A DNA stretch of 64,000 nucleotides, taken from the NCBI RefSeq assembly GCF_932294415.1, contig NC_065541.1:52058290-52122289 (forward strand). Reading direction: 5' to 3'. Shown in pieces: positions 35,924 through 47,565 of this stretch (positions are counted from its first letter, which is position 1; each line of letters starts with the position of its first letter). The notes beneath the pieces were generated by a model that did no database searches, was not told where the DNA came from, and saw nothing but the letters and a program-made list of their open reading frames with translations. The stretch comes from Quercus robur (taxonomy: Eukaryota > Streptophyta > Magnoliopsida > Fagales > Fagaceae). A program made the position numbers and the translations under genes.

Positions 35924-38900
35924 ATGGTAGGATCAGGCCTTCATCAAGCAGGCTCCCATCAGCCTGAACCAGCCAAATCCCAACAACAGGGTAACTTTCC
36001 TAACCCCGAACGTGATCAAAACGAGGAGAATGGAAGGTTTCGAGAGGGGAGCGTAAACACCACTCAAACCAGCAAGAGCTACTCTCACGCGGGCAGTCAT
36101 GTGCTTCAAAGACAAAATAACAATCGGGCCCCACAACCAGAAGAAGTTAGGAGCCATATGTCTCAGAAACAGAACGATAAGCGGGCCATGCAACGAGAAA
36201 TAGACGATTTGAAAAGAAAGTTGCACCATGCACAGCAAAGGCAATCTCATTCTAGGCTTGACACGCCCTCCGACGATGAAAGTGACAATGACTATAGGCG
36301 AAGATCAAGGACTCCCCCAAGTGAGACCTTCTCCCATGAAGAAGAACACTACCGGAGGCGTAGGCGCAGAAGCCCATCCCATAGGGGCTGCTGAAACGAT
36401 GCCATGAGCAGGGCATTGTATCAACTCTCCAAGTCGCCTTTCACGCATCACATAGAAGGGGTCATACTTCCTCGACGGTTTCAGTAGCCAACCTTCGCCA
36501 TTTACAATAGTAGAACAGACCCTGTAGAGCATGTGAGCCAGTTCAACCAAAGGATGGCTATCCATTCTAGGAACGAGGCGCTGATGTGCAAGGTTTTCCC
36601 GTCCAGCTTGGGACCAGTGGCAATGAGGTGGTTTAATGGACTATAGGCGAACTCCATAGATTCGTATAGGCAGTTGACCCAAGCTTTTGGCTCCCGCTTC
36701 GTTACAAACCACAGAGCCCCTCAGTCTTTGAGTGCTTTGTTGTCGCTATCCATGCATGATGGAGAAACCCTAAAGGCCTACTTAGACAGATATTGGGAGA
36801 CGTACAATGAAATGGAAGACAATTTTGACGACGTCGCCATTATCACTTTCAAAAATAGTCTCCCAACCGATCACGGCCTGAGGAAGTCTCTGACTGGCAA
36901 GCCCGCCACCAGTATGTGCCAATTGATGGATCGGATCGATAAGTATAAGCGAATGGAGGAAGACCAGTTACAGGGAAGAGGAAAAGAGAAGGTTATCCCT
37001 CAGGAGATGAGGGATTTCAGGTCGGACCGGTATAGCAACAACCGCCTGAGGAGAGACTCTGTAGGGCAACCCGGAACAACCAACGCACAGGCTGTCAATG
37101 CCGTATTCCAAGAACCAGTACATCGGGTGTTGGGAAAAATCAAGAACGAGCCATACTTTAGGTGGCCGAATAAGATGGCGAGAGAACCCTCGAGGTGCGA
37201 TCAGAACTTTTATTGCCAATACCACCAAGACCACGGGCATACCACGGAGAACTGCAAGAACCTCTGGAACCACCTAGACCAGCTAGTCCGGGAGAGGAAG
37301 TTGAAGCACCTTCTATATCATTCCAGTGGTCATCAATGCCATCAAGAAGCCAGGAGGGATGCTGCCCTAAGGCCATCCGCAAGAACGATCAATGTAATCG
37401 TGGCTGCGCCAGAGAGAACAGGTACGCGCCCTGCACGAGTGTTATCGGTGGCTCAATTGCCTGCCGAGGAGTCCCAGCCAGGGCCGAAGAGGGCCAGAAT
37501 GAACTTTCGTCCCGTCTTAAGTTTTTCAAAGGAAAACAAGATCAGAACCATCCAGCCCCACGACGATGCGCTGCTGATCACCCTCAGAATCGAGGACTAC
37601 GATGTGAAAAGAGTGATGGTGGATGGCGGCAGTGCGGCCGAGGTTATGTACCCCGACCTCTATAAGGGGCTGGGGTTAAAACCAGAAGATTTAATGCCCT
37701 ATAACTCTCCTCTGATGAGCTTTGACGGGAAGCTTGTCATTCCAAAGGGCATGATTAAGCTGCCCATTCAGACCGGCCCAGAGATAGTGGAGGTGAACTT
37801 CATCGTGATGGACACCTACTCTCCCTATACAGCCATCGTCGGCAGGCCCTGGCTCCATACCTTAGGGGCTGTTGCCTCCTCATTGCATCAGAAGGTGAAA
37901 TTCTCGTTAGGGGACCAAGTTCTTGAAATCCGTGGTTGCCAACCCACGGCGAGGCAATGCGTGGTAGCGGTCGTCTCACATCGACTCAATGCGGAGTCCT
38001 CGGCCTCCACTGAGAAGAATTTATAGCAATCAAAGGCCCCGGTTTCGCCCCCTAACACAACTGCCGAGGAGGCAAAATGCGAAGATTTAGAAAAGGTGGC
38101 TATTAGCAGCGACCCGGAGAAATTCTTTCGGGTAGGGGCTCAGCTGCCTCTTAAGGAGAAGGAGGAGCTGATTGAGTTTCTTAAAAGAAATATTTATGTA
38201 TTTGCATGGGATGCCTGCGACGCCCCCAGGATCGACCCAGCCTTCATCTGTCATCACCTCAATGTCAACCCGGCCATCACTCCCAAGAAGCAACCGCCCC
38301 GTCGCTGGTCAAAAAAGCATGCCGATGTGATTAGGGATGAAATGGCAAAACTTAAGCGTGCTGGGGCTATCAAAGAAGTCTTTTACCCCGAATGGTTGGC
38401 CAACGCTGTGGTGGTCAAGAAGAAAAGTGGGAAATGGCGAGTTTGTGTGGACTTCACAGACCTAAATAAAGCGTGCCCTAAAGACCCGTTCCCTATGCCT
38501 CGGATAGATCAGCTAGTGGATGCGACAGCAGGCCATCCTCGGATCACCAAATACCACTAGCGCTAGAGGATCAGGAGAAAACAGTCTTTGTGACACCAAC
38601 TGGGAATTACCACTATAAGGTAATGTTATTTGGTCTGAAGAACGCAGGATCCACTTATCAAAGGATGATGACAAGAATGTTTGAACCACAGTTAGGCAAG
38701 AGCATCGAAATCTATGTCAATGACATGGTGGTGAAGAATAAAGTGGTGTCCGAGCATTTAAGGGACCTCGGCAGTACCTTTGGCGTCTTGAGGAAGCATA
38801 AGCTGCACCTGAATGCTTCCAAATGCTCATTTGGCGTGGGGTCAGGCAAGTTTTTGGGCTGCATGGTTACTCATAGGGGAATCAAGGTTAACCTCGACCA

Positions 38901-41312
38901 GATCAAGGCTATAAACAACCTGAAACCACCACAAAACGCAATAGAGGTCCAAAAGCTTACTAGAATGATCGCAGCCCTCAATCAATTCATTTCCAGGTCA
39001 ACGGATAAATGTAGACCGTTCTATCTCTTGATCAACAAATGGAAGGGGTTTGAGTGGTCCGAGGACTGTGTTATGGCCTTCCAGCAACTCAAGGAGTACA
39101 TATCCCGGCCACCTATCATGCCCAATCCCGAGGCTGATGAAGTTCTGTACGCATATATTGCTGTGGCCCCCGATGCTGTGAGCTTGGTGCTAATACGGGA
39201 TGACAATGACATCCAAAAGCCAATCTATTACGTGAGTAAGTTCCTGCATGAAGCTGAGGTCAGATACCTACCCCTAGAGAAGGCCATACTGGCCGTGGTC
39301 CACGCTACACGATAGCTTCCCCATTATTTCAAAGCCCACACAGTGGTTGTTCTAACCCAACTACCCTTGAAGTCTGTACTTCGAACCGCTGATTATACTG
39401 GAAGGATTGCCATATGAAGCACAATTCTGGGAGCTTTTGACATCAAATACATGCCTCAGACCTCTATAAATGGCCAGGTCCTAGCTGACTTAGTAGCCGA
39501 ATTTGCTAAACCACCAGTAGAAATAGTGGCAAAGGAGCAGAACATGGATGGAAAATCGGTTAGAGTAATCTCTACACCAGGACCCCCATGTTGGAAGGTG
39601 TACGTTGATGGCGCAGCAAATCAAAGGGGATCCGGAATGGGGCTAGTCCTAATATCTCTTGAGAAAACCATCATAGAGAAGTCCCTGAGACTTGGGTTCC
39701 CGGCCACGAACAACGAAGCCGAGTATGAGGCCCTGCTACAAGGAATTGCCATGGTACAGAAAATGGGAGGAAAAGCAGTGGAGATGTTCTCGGATTTGAG
39801 ACTAGTAATGGGCCAGGTAAAGGGAGAATTAGAGGCCAGAGACGCAAGAAGGCAAGAGTACTTAAGCCGGGTCAAATGCTTACAGCCGGGCTTCGACTTT
39901 TTCAGCTTGTCGCACGTCCCCAAAGGTGGAAACACTCATGCAGATTCACTGGCCACGCTTGCCACCTCTTCGACAGGGGATCTGCCTCGAATTATTCTCA
40001 TCGAGCATCTGGACAGAGCGAATGAAGTAGCCAAAGGCATGGTCCATGTTCATGAGGTTAGAGTGGGCCCTAGCTGGATGGACCCTATGGTGAGGTTCCT
40101 CAAAGATAACGTCTTGCCCGAGGAAAAGTCAGAGGCGAAGAAAATACGAAGAAAAGATCCTCGGTTCTGGTTGTCCGAGGACCACAAATTGTACAAACGC
40201 TCATATTCCGGGCCATATTTACTATGTGTCTACCCTGAGGCATCAGAACTACTGCTTGAAGAGCTGCACAAAAGGATCTACGGGAGTCACACAGGAGGAA
40301 GATCTCTATCACACCGAGCCATTACCCAGGGATATTGGTGGCCGAAGATGCAGAAAGAGGCCTTGGAGTATGTTAAAAAGTGTGACCAGTGCCAAAGGTT
40401 CGCCCCGAATTTTCATTAGCCAGGCAGGACCCTCAACCCTCTATCCAGCCCATGACCATTCGCCTAGTGGGGCCTGGATATTGTAGGACCTTTCCCAAAG
40501 GCAGTAGGAAATAAGAGATATCTACTAGTCGGCACGGATTACTTCACCAAATGGGTCGAAGTTGAGCCCCTGGCCAACATCAGGGATGTGGATGTGAAGA
40601 AATTTATCTGGAGAAATATTGTTACACGATTCGGGGTCCCTCGCACCCTCATTTCAGACAATGGACTCTAGTTTGACAGCAAGGCCTTCAGAAAATACTG
40701 CTGCGAGCTAGGGATCACTAACAGGTACTCAACTACAGCCTATCCTCAAGGAAACGGGCAAGCCGAGACTGTCAACAAGGTCATAGTTAACGGGCTTAAG
40801 AAGAGGCTGGATGACGCCAAGGGAAGATGGGTGGACGAGCTGCCGCACGTCTTATGGACTTATCGGACTACACCACGGTGGTCAATAGGGGAGACACCTT
40901 TTGCCATGACCTATGGGGCCGAGGTTGTTATCCTTCTAGAGGAAAACTCCCCAACACTGAGGACAAGCTCCTTCACCCTAGACAGTAACGACGAACTACT
41001 GGGGAAGAACCTAGATCAGATTGACGAACGAAGAGAAAAGGCAATGGTCCAGTTGGCCTATTACCACCAGAAGCTCAAACAAGGATATGATGCCAACGTG
41101 AAGCTTAAACCGCTAGCACCAGGGGACTTAGTGCTGAGGAAAGTTGTGAGTGCTGCCAAAAACCCATCCTAGGGAAAGCTTGGACCCAACTGGGAAGGGC
41201 CATATCGAATTACTTCAGTTGCAGGAATAGGAGCATACTACCTGGAAGACTTAGATCAAAAAGCTGTACTTCGTCCATGGAATGTAAACAACCTGAGAAG
41301 GTATTATTATTA
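35924..41312 (+). pseudogene. pol: Gypsy gag-pol, many stops and an RT deletion
   Basis: ATG at 35924. Gag runs in one frame with stops at 36392, 36485 and 36644, then a zinc-knuckle-like C-x3-H-x4-H-G-H (near 37206) and protease (VDGGSAAEV near 37620), then TAG at 38024. RT starts about 38096; a deletion of about 28 bp near 38545 removes the first catalytic Asp region and changes frame. RT continues from 38590 with the catalytic YVDD changed to YVND near 38714. RNase H motifs (YVDGAANQ, NNEAEYEALL) follow after stops at 39313 and 39415. Integrase has its H-H-C-C region, GTDYF, SDNG and GQAETV, but stops at 40417, 40453, 40465, 40669 and 41170. Clearly dead. Confidence 0.9.
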
Positions 41313-41380
41313 ATAAAAGCATTTATCTAGTTCAAATTTTTAAGTCCATCCTGATTACACGTCTCACAATCTGGCAACCG

Positions 41381-43335
41381 TCTAAGTACTAGACAAAACC
41401 AAGGTCTTGCATGGTCCTCGGACTCAAACCTATGGGGAAACTAGCTACTTCAAGAAAATCTAAGTACTAGACAGAACCAAGGTCTTGCATGGTCCTTGGA
41501 CTCAAACCTATGGGGAAACTAGCTACTCCAAGAAAATCTAAGTACTAGACAGAACCAAGGTCTTGCATGGTCCTCGGACTCAAACCTATAGGAAAACTAG
41601 CTACTTCAAGAAAATCTAAGTACTAGACAGAACCAAGATCTTGCATGGTCCTTGGACTCAAACTTATGGGGAAACTAGCTACTCCAAGAAAATCTAAGTA
41701 CTAGACAAAATCAAGGTCTTGCATGGTCCTCGAACTCAAACCTATGGGGAAACTAGCTACTTCAAGAAAATCTAAGTACTAGACAGAACCAAGGTCTTGC
41801 ATGGTCCTCGGACTCAAACCTATGGGAAAACTAGCTACTTCAAAGAAGAACCTAAGTGCTAGACAGAACCAAGGTATTGCATGGTCCTCGGACTCAAACC
41901 TATGGGGAAACTAGCTACTTCAAAGAAGAACCTAAGTGCTAGACAGAACCAAGGTCTTGCATCGTCCTTGGACTCAAACCTATGGGAAAACTAGTTACTT
42001 CAAAGAAGAACCTAAGTGCTAGACAGAACCAAGGTCTTGCATGGTCCTCGGACTCAAACCTATGGGGAAACTAGCTACTTCAAAGAAGAACCTAAGTGCT
42101 AGACAGAACCAAGGTCTTGCATAGTCCTCGGACTCAAACCTATGGGGAAACTAGTTACTTCAAAGGAAAGACTAAGTGCTAGACAGAACCAAGGTCTTGC
42201 ATGGTCCTCGGACTCAAACCTATGGGGAAACTAGTTACTTCAAAGAAGAACCTAAGTGCTAGACAGAACCAAGGTCTTGCATGGTCCTCGGACTCAAACC
42301 TATGGGGAAACTAGCTACTTTAAAGAAAAACCTAAGTGCTAGACAGAACCAAGGTCTTGCATGGTCCTCGAACTCAAACCTATGGGGAAACTAGTTCCTT
42401 CAAAGAAGAACCTAAGTGCTAGACAGAACCAAGGTCTTGCATGGTCCTCGGACTCAAACCTATGGGGAAACTAGCTACTTTAAAGAAAAACCTAAGTGCT
42501 AGACAGAACCAAGGTCTTGCATAGTCCTCGGACTCAAACCTATGGGGAAACTAGTTACTTCAAAGGAAAGACTAAGCGCTAGACAGAACTAAGGTCTTGC
42601 ATGGTCCTCAGATTCAAACTTATGGAGAAACTAGCTACTTCAAAGAAAAACCTAAGTCCTAGACGGAACCAAGGTCTTGCATGGTCCTCGGACTCAAACC
42701 TATGGGGAAACTAGTTACTTCAAAGAAGAACCTAAGTGCTAGACAGAACCAAGGTCTTGCATGGTCCTCGGACTCAAACCTATGGGGAAACTAGCTACTT
42801 TAAAGAAAAACCTAAGTGCTAGACAGAACCAAGGTCTTGCATGGTCCTCGGACTCAAACCTATGAGGAAACTAGTTACTTCAAAGAAGAACCTAAGTGCT
42901 AGACAGAACCAAGGTCTTGCATGGTCCTCGGACTCAAACCTATGGGGAAACTAGCTACTTTAAAGAAAAACCTAAGTGCTAGACAGAACCAAGGTCTTGC
43001 ATGGTCCTCGGACTCAAACCTATGGGGAAACTAGTTACTTCAAAGAAGAACCTAAGTGCTAGACAGAACCAAGGTCTTGCATGGTCCTCGGACTCAAACC
43101 TATGGGGAAACTAGCTACTTTAAAGAAAAACCTAAGTGCTAGACAGAACCAAGGTCTTGCATAGTCCTCGGACTCAAACCTATGGGGAAACTAGTTACTT
43201 CAAAGGAAAGACTAAGCGCTAGACAGAACTAAGGTCTTGCATGGTCCTCAGATTCAAACTTATGGAGAAACTAGCTACTTCAAAGAAAAACCTAAGTCCT
43301 AGACGGAACAAAGGTCTTGCGTAGTCCTCGAACCT
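41381..43335 (+). repeat. Tandem array, about 24-25 units of 78-80 bp
   Basis: The unit includes CTAGACAGAACCAAGGTCTTG, TGGTCCTCGGACTCAAACC and GGGGAAACTAG. Early units are 78 bp, later ones 80 bp. A stretch of about 140 bp at 42521 recurs without change at 43161, 640 bp (eight units) away. The array lies between pol and the 3' LTR of the gypsy element, a common place for satellite-like arrays in Tat-type elements. It encodes nothing. Confidence 0.95.
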
Positions 43336-43879
43336 CCGGCTTTGTGGAAACTAACACGCGATGGTACCCTTCTAAGCGTTTAAGCTAAGTTCAATCATGC
43401 CTCGGTCCTCGGACCAAATGCCTAAGGCAAGTTAAAGCTATAAATATCATCGGAAACGTGGAAAAGAACCCTAGTACTCGACAATCCCCTCGGACAGTTT
43501 ACTTTAGGTTACACGTCCTTAGGCGGTCACCCTGTTCGCAATGCAGAACATGCGGTTGTTTTCCTGGTTAGTCTTATATGGTTAACTTACTTAAAATCGG
43601 CATTGTTGTGCCCATCAGTTTTAATAAGTCCAGGGTGACAACTCTTTACCATCAATGGCATCAGTTCTAAGTACTATTCAAAAGAAAAGACACCAACACA
43701 CCCATTCATAAAATAATTATCGCAGAAAAGAAAATGTACATAAAATGAAGTAATACCGTATTTTTATTAGATAAAGAAGAAGTACAATGTACATAAAAGG
43801 GCTTAGACAAGCCTATATCTGAAGCTAACTATAAAAAGCGGTACACGGGAACGGTAAATCCTTAATCTTGCTCTAGCAG

Positions 43880-44100
43880 CAATCGAGTAAATATGGATGG
43901 CACTGGCGGTGGAAGAGAAGAAGAAGCAGAGACGCCCAGTCCACAATCTTGCTCCAGCAACAATCAAGCAAGTAAGGATGGCACCGACGGTGGAAGAGAA
44001 GAAGACGCAAGAATGCCAAATCCCCATACTTGCTCTAGCAGCAATCGAGAAAGTATTGCTCTAGCTGCAATTGAGCAAGTATGGATGGTACCGGCGATGA
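43880..44100. repeat. Short tandem repeat, three degenerate units of about 90 bp
   Basis: The unit CTTGCTCTAGCAGCAATCGAG...GGTGGAAGAGAAGAAGA recurs at about 43866, 43950 and 44027. It is in the 3' region of the gypsy element. Confidence 0.6.
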
Positions 44101-44181
44101 GATATCCAAACCCACACATGTGTGACATACAACGCTGGATGAAAATCCAAATTTTGTTGCACCAAAAATCTGATGCGACCT

Positions 44182-44358
44182 TCACCTGCTTCGGATTTTG
44201 GCTAAAGGAAGAGAGACTTCTTTCTTGTCCAGTCGAGGGGGAGAAATATCTTTGGCCTCTGTCTCCCCTGCCATGACTAGGTCATTCTGAATCTCGGAGA
44301 CACCCGTGGCTTCTGAAGAGGGTTTGGTTCCTTCACCCTCACCCTTCTCCTTAACCAT
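44182..44358 (-). CDS. Small antisense ORF (58 aa) in the gypsy element
   Basis: ATG at 44358-44356, TGA at 44184-44182. It encodes a Lys/Glu-rich peptide beginning MVKEKGEGEGTKPSSEATG. A TATATAA on the minus strand at 44483-44477 inside GCCCCCTATATAAGACAC lies about 120 bp upstream, so a promoter is plausible. Antisense genes occur in the same place in the related element at 61990-64000. No family recognised; it may be the leftover first exon of such a gene. Confidence 0.35.
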   Translation of the reverse strand: MVKEKGEGEGTKPSSEATGVSEIQNDLVMAGETEAKDISPPRLDKKEVSLPLAKIRSR

Positions 44359-44476
44359 TTCACTCCCTCAATCTTAATCACTATCATAGTGGGGACTTTG
44401 GGAATATTTGGAGAGTTAAAAGCCTGAAAAACTCAAGAGTCTGCGAATAAAGGAGAATGATCTCCCCCCATGTGTC

Positions 44477-44483
44477 TTATATA
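44477..44483 (-). promoter_or_regulatory. TATA-like box for antisense transcription
   Basis: TATATAA on the minus strand in a GC-richer setting, followed by about 120 bp of leader before the antisense ATG at 44358. The call rests on sequence and spacing only. Confidence 0.4.
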
Positions 44484-44819
44484 GGGGGCAAGCCTAGTGG
44501 CAATCAATTCGCCGAAATCTCCAAGAAGGAATTAGAAGCGAGATAAATCTCGCTCAATTTCCAAAGCAGTCTTCAGCCATTAGATTTGTGTCACCTCGTG
44601 AAGAGACCTTAATGAAAGCGCGCCTCGTGTACCGAAACGGCAGGAATGTGGCTTGGATAAACTAAAAGAATGTCTCACAGCCAGGAACGTGCCTCAGGCA
44701 AGCGAAGAGGCTCTGGCATTGATGGAGGACAAGATTTGGCAAGCCTTGACAAAGGCCCGATGTCACAAAAACCCTCCTCTCTGTCCAAAGAGCCGGACAG
44801 CAGGATTTTGAGGGGCTAT

Positions 44820-45450
44820 TGTAGGGGGTAAAAGACCAGGAGGTCCATGTCAATGTCTACATGGGGCCAAAGGCCCAGTCCAAGGAAAACCCCTCCTCGG
44901 CATGGATGTAGCCGAGGACAAAGGGGGCAACCTGCTACTGGTAGTGACACTCCAGATCATTCCACGGAACTGGAAAAGTATTAAAGCAGAAAAGGACAAC
45001 GGTGAAAATGGAAATGTCTGTGGGAAAGGCTGCCATTATTGCATTCAATGCCTTGTGCCTAACATAGCCATGCTTTTCTGCCTTTATAACCACTCCCAAC
45101 AATTGGAGGGAAGGGCTGATCGGACAAGTACCTACCCTAGGAACCCCACTCAGGAGAAAGGAAACTACTATAAAAAGGGAGTGGGGGGAGACAGAAAGGG
45201 GGGCTAAGACCGCCCCCCCCCCCCCCAACACACCAGAGGCACTAGAAAAAGCTCCTCGGACCGTGTCGAGGACCAATCCTCTCTGGTAAACTCAGTCCAT
45301 CTCAGCTTAATCGTGAAGAACACCGTGTTAACCATTATCCATACACTAAAGTCTAGCTTTTTGATCCACTCTCTACAAATTCATTGTACCGGGCTCGCTG
45401 GTCTAAGGTCTCATGCATCTTGCGCCTGGGCTGAAAAACGTGACCCTACA
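44820..45450 (+). repeat. 3' LTR of the gypsy element (family 2)
   Basis: 631 bp, TGTAGGGGGTAAAAG...GTGACCCTACA. A purine-rich GAGGGGC tract precedes it. It matches the solo LTR at 24252-24930 (opposite strand), not the 5' LTR at 35070-35870. It contains ACTATAAAAAGGG near 45168, a TATA-like box, and a run of C near 45212. Confidence 0.85.
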
Positions 45451-46745
45451 CCATGCATATGCACAGAGTTACACACTAGTATATATAAAATTAAAAACAT
45501 TTGACTTTTGATTAATTTGATAATATTTTACCACATAAATTTTTTCACGTCATATTTCATTCAATATTTAAATCTTCCATTAGAATCTTTGTATATCTTA
45601 TTTTATTTTGATGGTAAATATATTATTCAGTATACAGTTATAATAAACTATCTTGTAACCTCATGCATATGCATGGATACATTTAAATATATACAATAAG
45701 ATGCATAATATAATTCCTATGTATATAATTTAAATATTATTGATAGTCATTTTTATATTTTGTTGATTCTTTAAAAAATTTTGTAAGGATATTATTAGGT
45801 ATAAAATGTAAATTGTCCATTTTTTTTTAAATTATTGTGAAGCACCTTTTTCTTTTCTTTTCTTTTTTATGATTCATTTATTCTAAACTATTTGGTTTTT
45901 GTATTTAATAACTTACTTGGATAAATATTTAATATGTGGTCGCAAATTTTATTCTAAAATTATGAAATAAAACTCTTTAAGAATAAATAATTTAGGACAC
46001 ATAGTGCAAAATTGGAATTGTAATTTGAGTTTCTCTCAACTTCACCTATTATTATATATATAAATTCCTAATTGTAGAGTATTTAATTCCATATTCAACC
46101 ACATTTATAATAAATTCATAATAATTATTATCCTGGTTATCAAATTTAATGTTTAGACAAAATAAAAAATTATATTATATTAGAGAAATTTGTGCATTGC
46201 ACTGATTATCAACTACTTTATATTATAAAAGTTGGATCTCAAAACTAATGATTGCACAAAATAAGGGCAAGTGTCCATTTTTCACTACATATAATAATGG
46301 ACAAAGTTTGGCACTAAAAATATTTAGAGCATTGGGCTCCAACCACTAATTGAAAGATGACATTTGTCATTATCATTTAACCTAACCAATCAAGTGAATT
46401 ATGCGTATTGCACATGATGAGGTACTTATTATTTTTCTATTAGTGGTTGGAACCCAAAGTTCCAAATATTTTTGGAGCAAAACATTTTCCAAATAACAAT
46501 GACACGCCATCTTTTGTAAAGGTAAAGACGCATTCAAGAGTGAGATTAAAATGACTCCTCTAATCTTCATTAATTCCTTTGTCATTATCCATTAATTCCC
46601 CTTAAAAAAATACTTACAAAATTTAATATTGTGGTCATAAACTCCTAAATAAACATGCATTTAAATGTCCACTATCATAAATTCTTTTACTATTCATTTG
46701 GGTTCTTTAGAGTAATTTTAATAGTTTACCTATATTTTTCTTCCT
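45451..46745. mobile_element. Helitron-like repeat cluster, right of the gypsy element
   Basis: A + strand Helitron-type 3' end (ATGCATATGCAC...CTAGT) lies at 45453-45481. A minus-strand block at about 45648-46057 matches 34668-35069, and 46060-46745 matches 33990-34665. So the same three blocks flank the gypsy element on both sides but in different order. Confidence 0.6.
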
Positions 46746-46899
46746 ACTGGTTACTTTTCTAATTTTAGGTAACCACTTTTCTTTTCACCAACATCAAATT
46801 TCCTATCCCCAAATATAGGTCACCATTTTGCTTAAATGGGTAAGAGTATGAGTAAGCTGATGGGTAAATTGATGTGGAAGGTTTTTGGGTGTTTCGTTA

Positions 46900-47140
46900 C
46901 CTATTTTAGATAATCTGCTACCAATGCTCTAAATAGCATGAATGCGCGCGCACGCGCGCACACACACATATATATATATATATTGAGGAAACAAAGAGAT
47001 ATATAATTAGGAACGTTAAGATGTGAGTTTAATAAGTTTTTAATTCTCAAATATAATTCTTTAATGATTGAACATTTATAGTAAAAAATTAAACTATATA
47101 ATTAATGTGTAAATAAATTACAAATACTATTATTTTTTGT
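46900..47140. repeat. 3' flank of gene B, shared with the flank of gene A
   Basis: AGATAATCTGCTACCAATGC, AAGATGTGAGTTTAATAAG and CTCAAATATAATTC occur here and at 15680-15885 in the same order. This supports duplication of the whole GT90 locus. A mixed (GC)n-(AC)n-(TA)n microsatellite lies at 46945-46982. Confidence 0.65.
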
Positions 47141-47202
47141 TTTTACTTTATTAAAATAATCCTAACATTTAATGAAGGCTGAAACACAAAAAAAAAAGGT
47201 AT

Positions 47203-47565
47203 TTATTGCTTCTTGTTTAGATTTTTCCAATACTTATTTTCCCACATTTCCACTTGCTTTATGGATTTATCCTTTCTCTTGAGAAAACCTCGCAGTGACG
47301 AAGGATCATAAGGAGGAGGCAAGGTGCATGGGATTAAATCACTAGGAGACTTAACCATGGACTCAACCATGAATTTCTCCAATGTACCCTTAGCAGGGCA
47401 AGCCATCGTTTCTGAACATAGCTCCACCGCTCCTTGAGGTATAGATGGTTTGAACTTCAAGAGCTTTGCGTATTCATTTAACAAATGAAACATGTAGTCA
47501 TATACATAGTCCATCTTTAGATCCTCCTGTATGAAGTTGCTTGCGGCCTCTCCTATGGCTTGAGC
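47203..47565 (-). CDS. Gene B exon 6
   Basis: Begins after TTGGCAG with A-Q-A-I-G-E-A-A-S and ends with TAA at 47205-47203. It carries MDYVYDYMFHLLNEYAKLLKF, ELCSETMAC and the C-terminal tail that gene A has lost. Confidence 0.88.
   Translation of the reverse strand, partial: AQAIGEAASNFIQEDLKMDYVYDYMFHLLNEYAKLLKFKPSIPQGAVELCSETMACPAKGTLEKFMVESMVKSPSDLIPCTLPPPYDPSSLRGFLKRKDKSIKQVEMWENKYWKNLNKKQ

Larger units (their letters stand above)
35070..45450 (+). mobile_element. Ty3/gypsy element, decayed, with non-matching terminal LTRs
   Basis: The 5' LTR is 35070-35870 and the 3' LTR 44820-45450. Between them come the primer-site region (TTGGCGCCGCCTGTGGGAAG at 35872), gag-pol (35924-41312), a 78-80-bp tandem array, a region with an antisense promoter-like TATA, and a purine-rich tract (GAGGGGCTAT) before 44820. 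The flanks (CACCT before, CCATG after) do not form a duplication. The two LTRs share only a short similarity near their 3' parts. Confidence 0.8.

Noticed and set aside
41381..43335. Regular direct repeats resembling a CRISPR array
   Set aside because: Units are head-to-tail with no unique spacers, 78-80 bp long, inside a plant gypsy element. It is a tandem array.
43893..44276. 127-codon frame MDGTGGGREEEAETPSP...
   Set aside because: It is generated by a three-fold 90-bp repeat and has no recognisable domain. The opposite-strand ORF with a TATA box is a better, though still weak, candidate.
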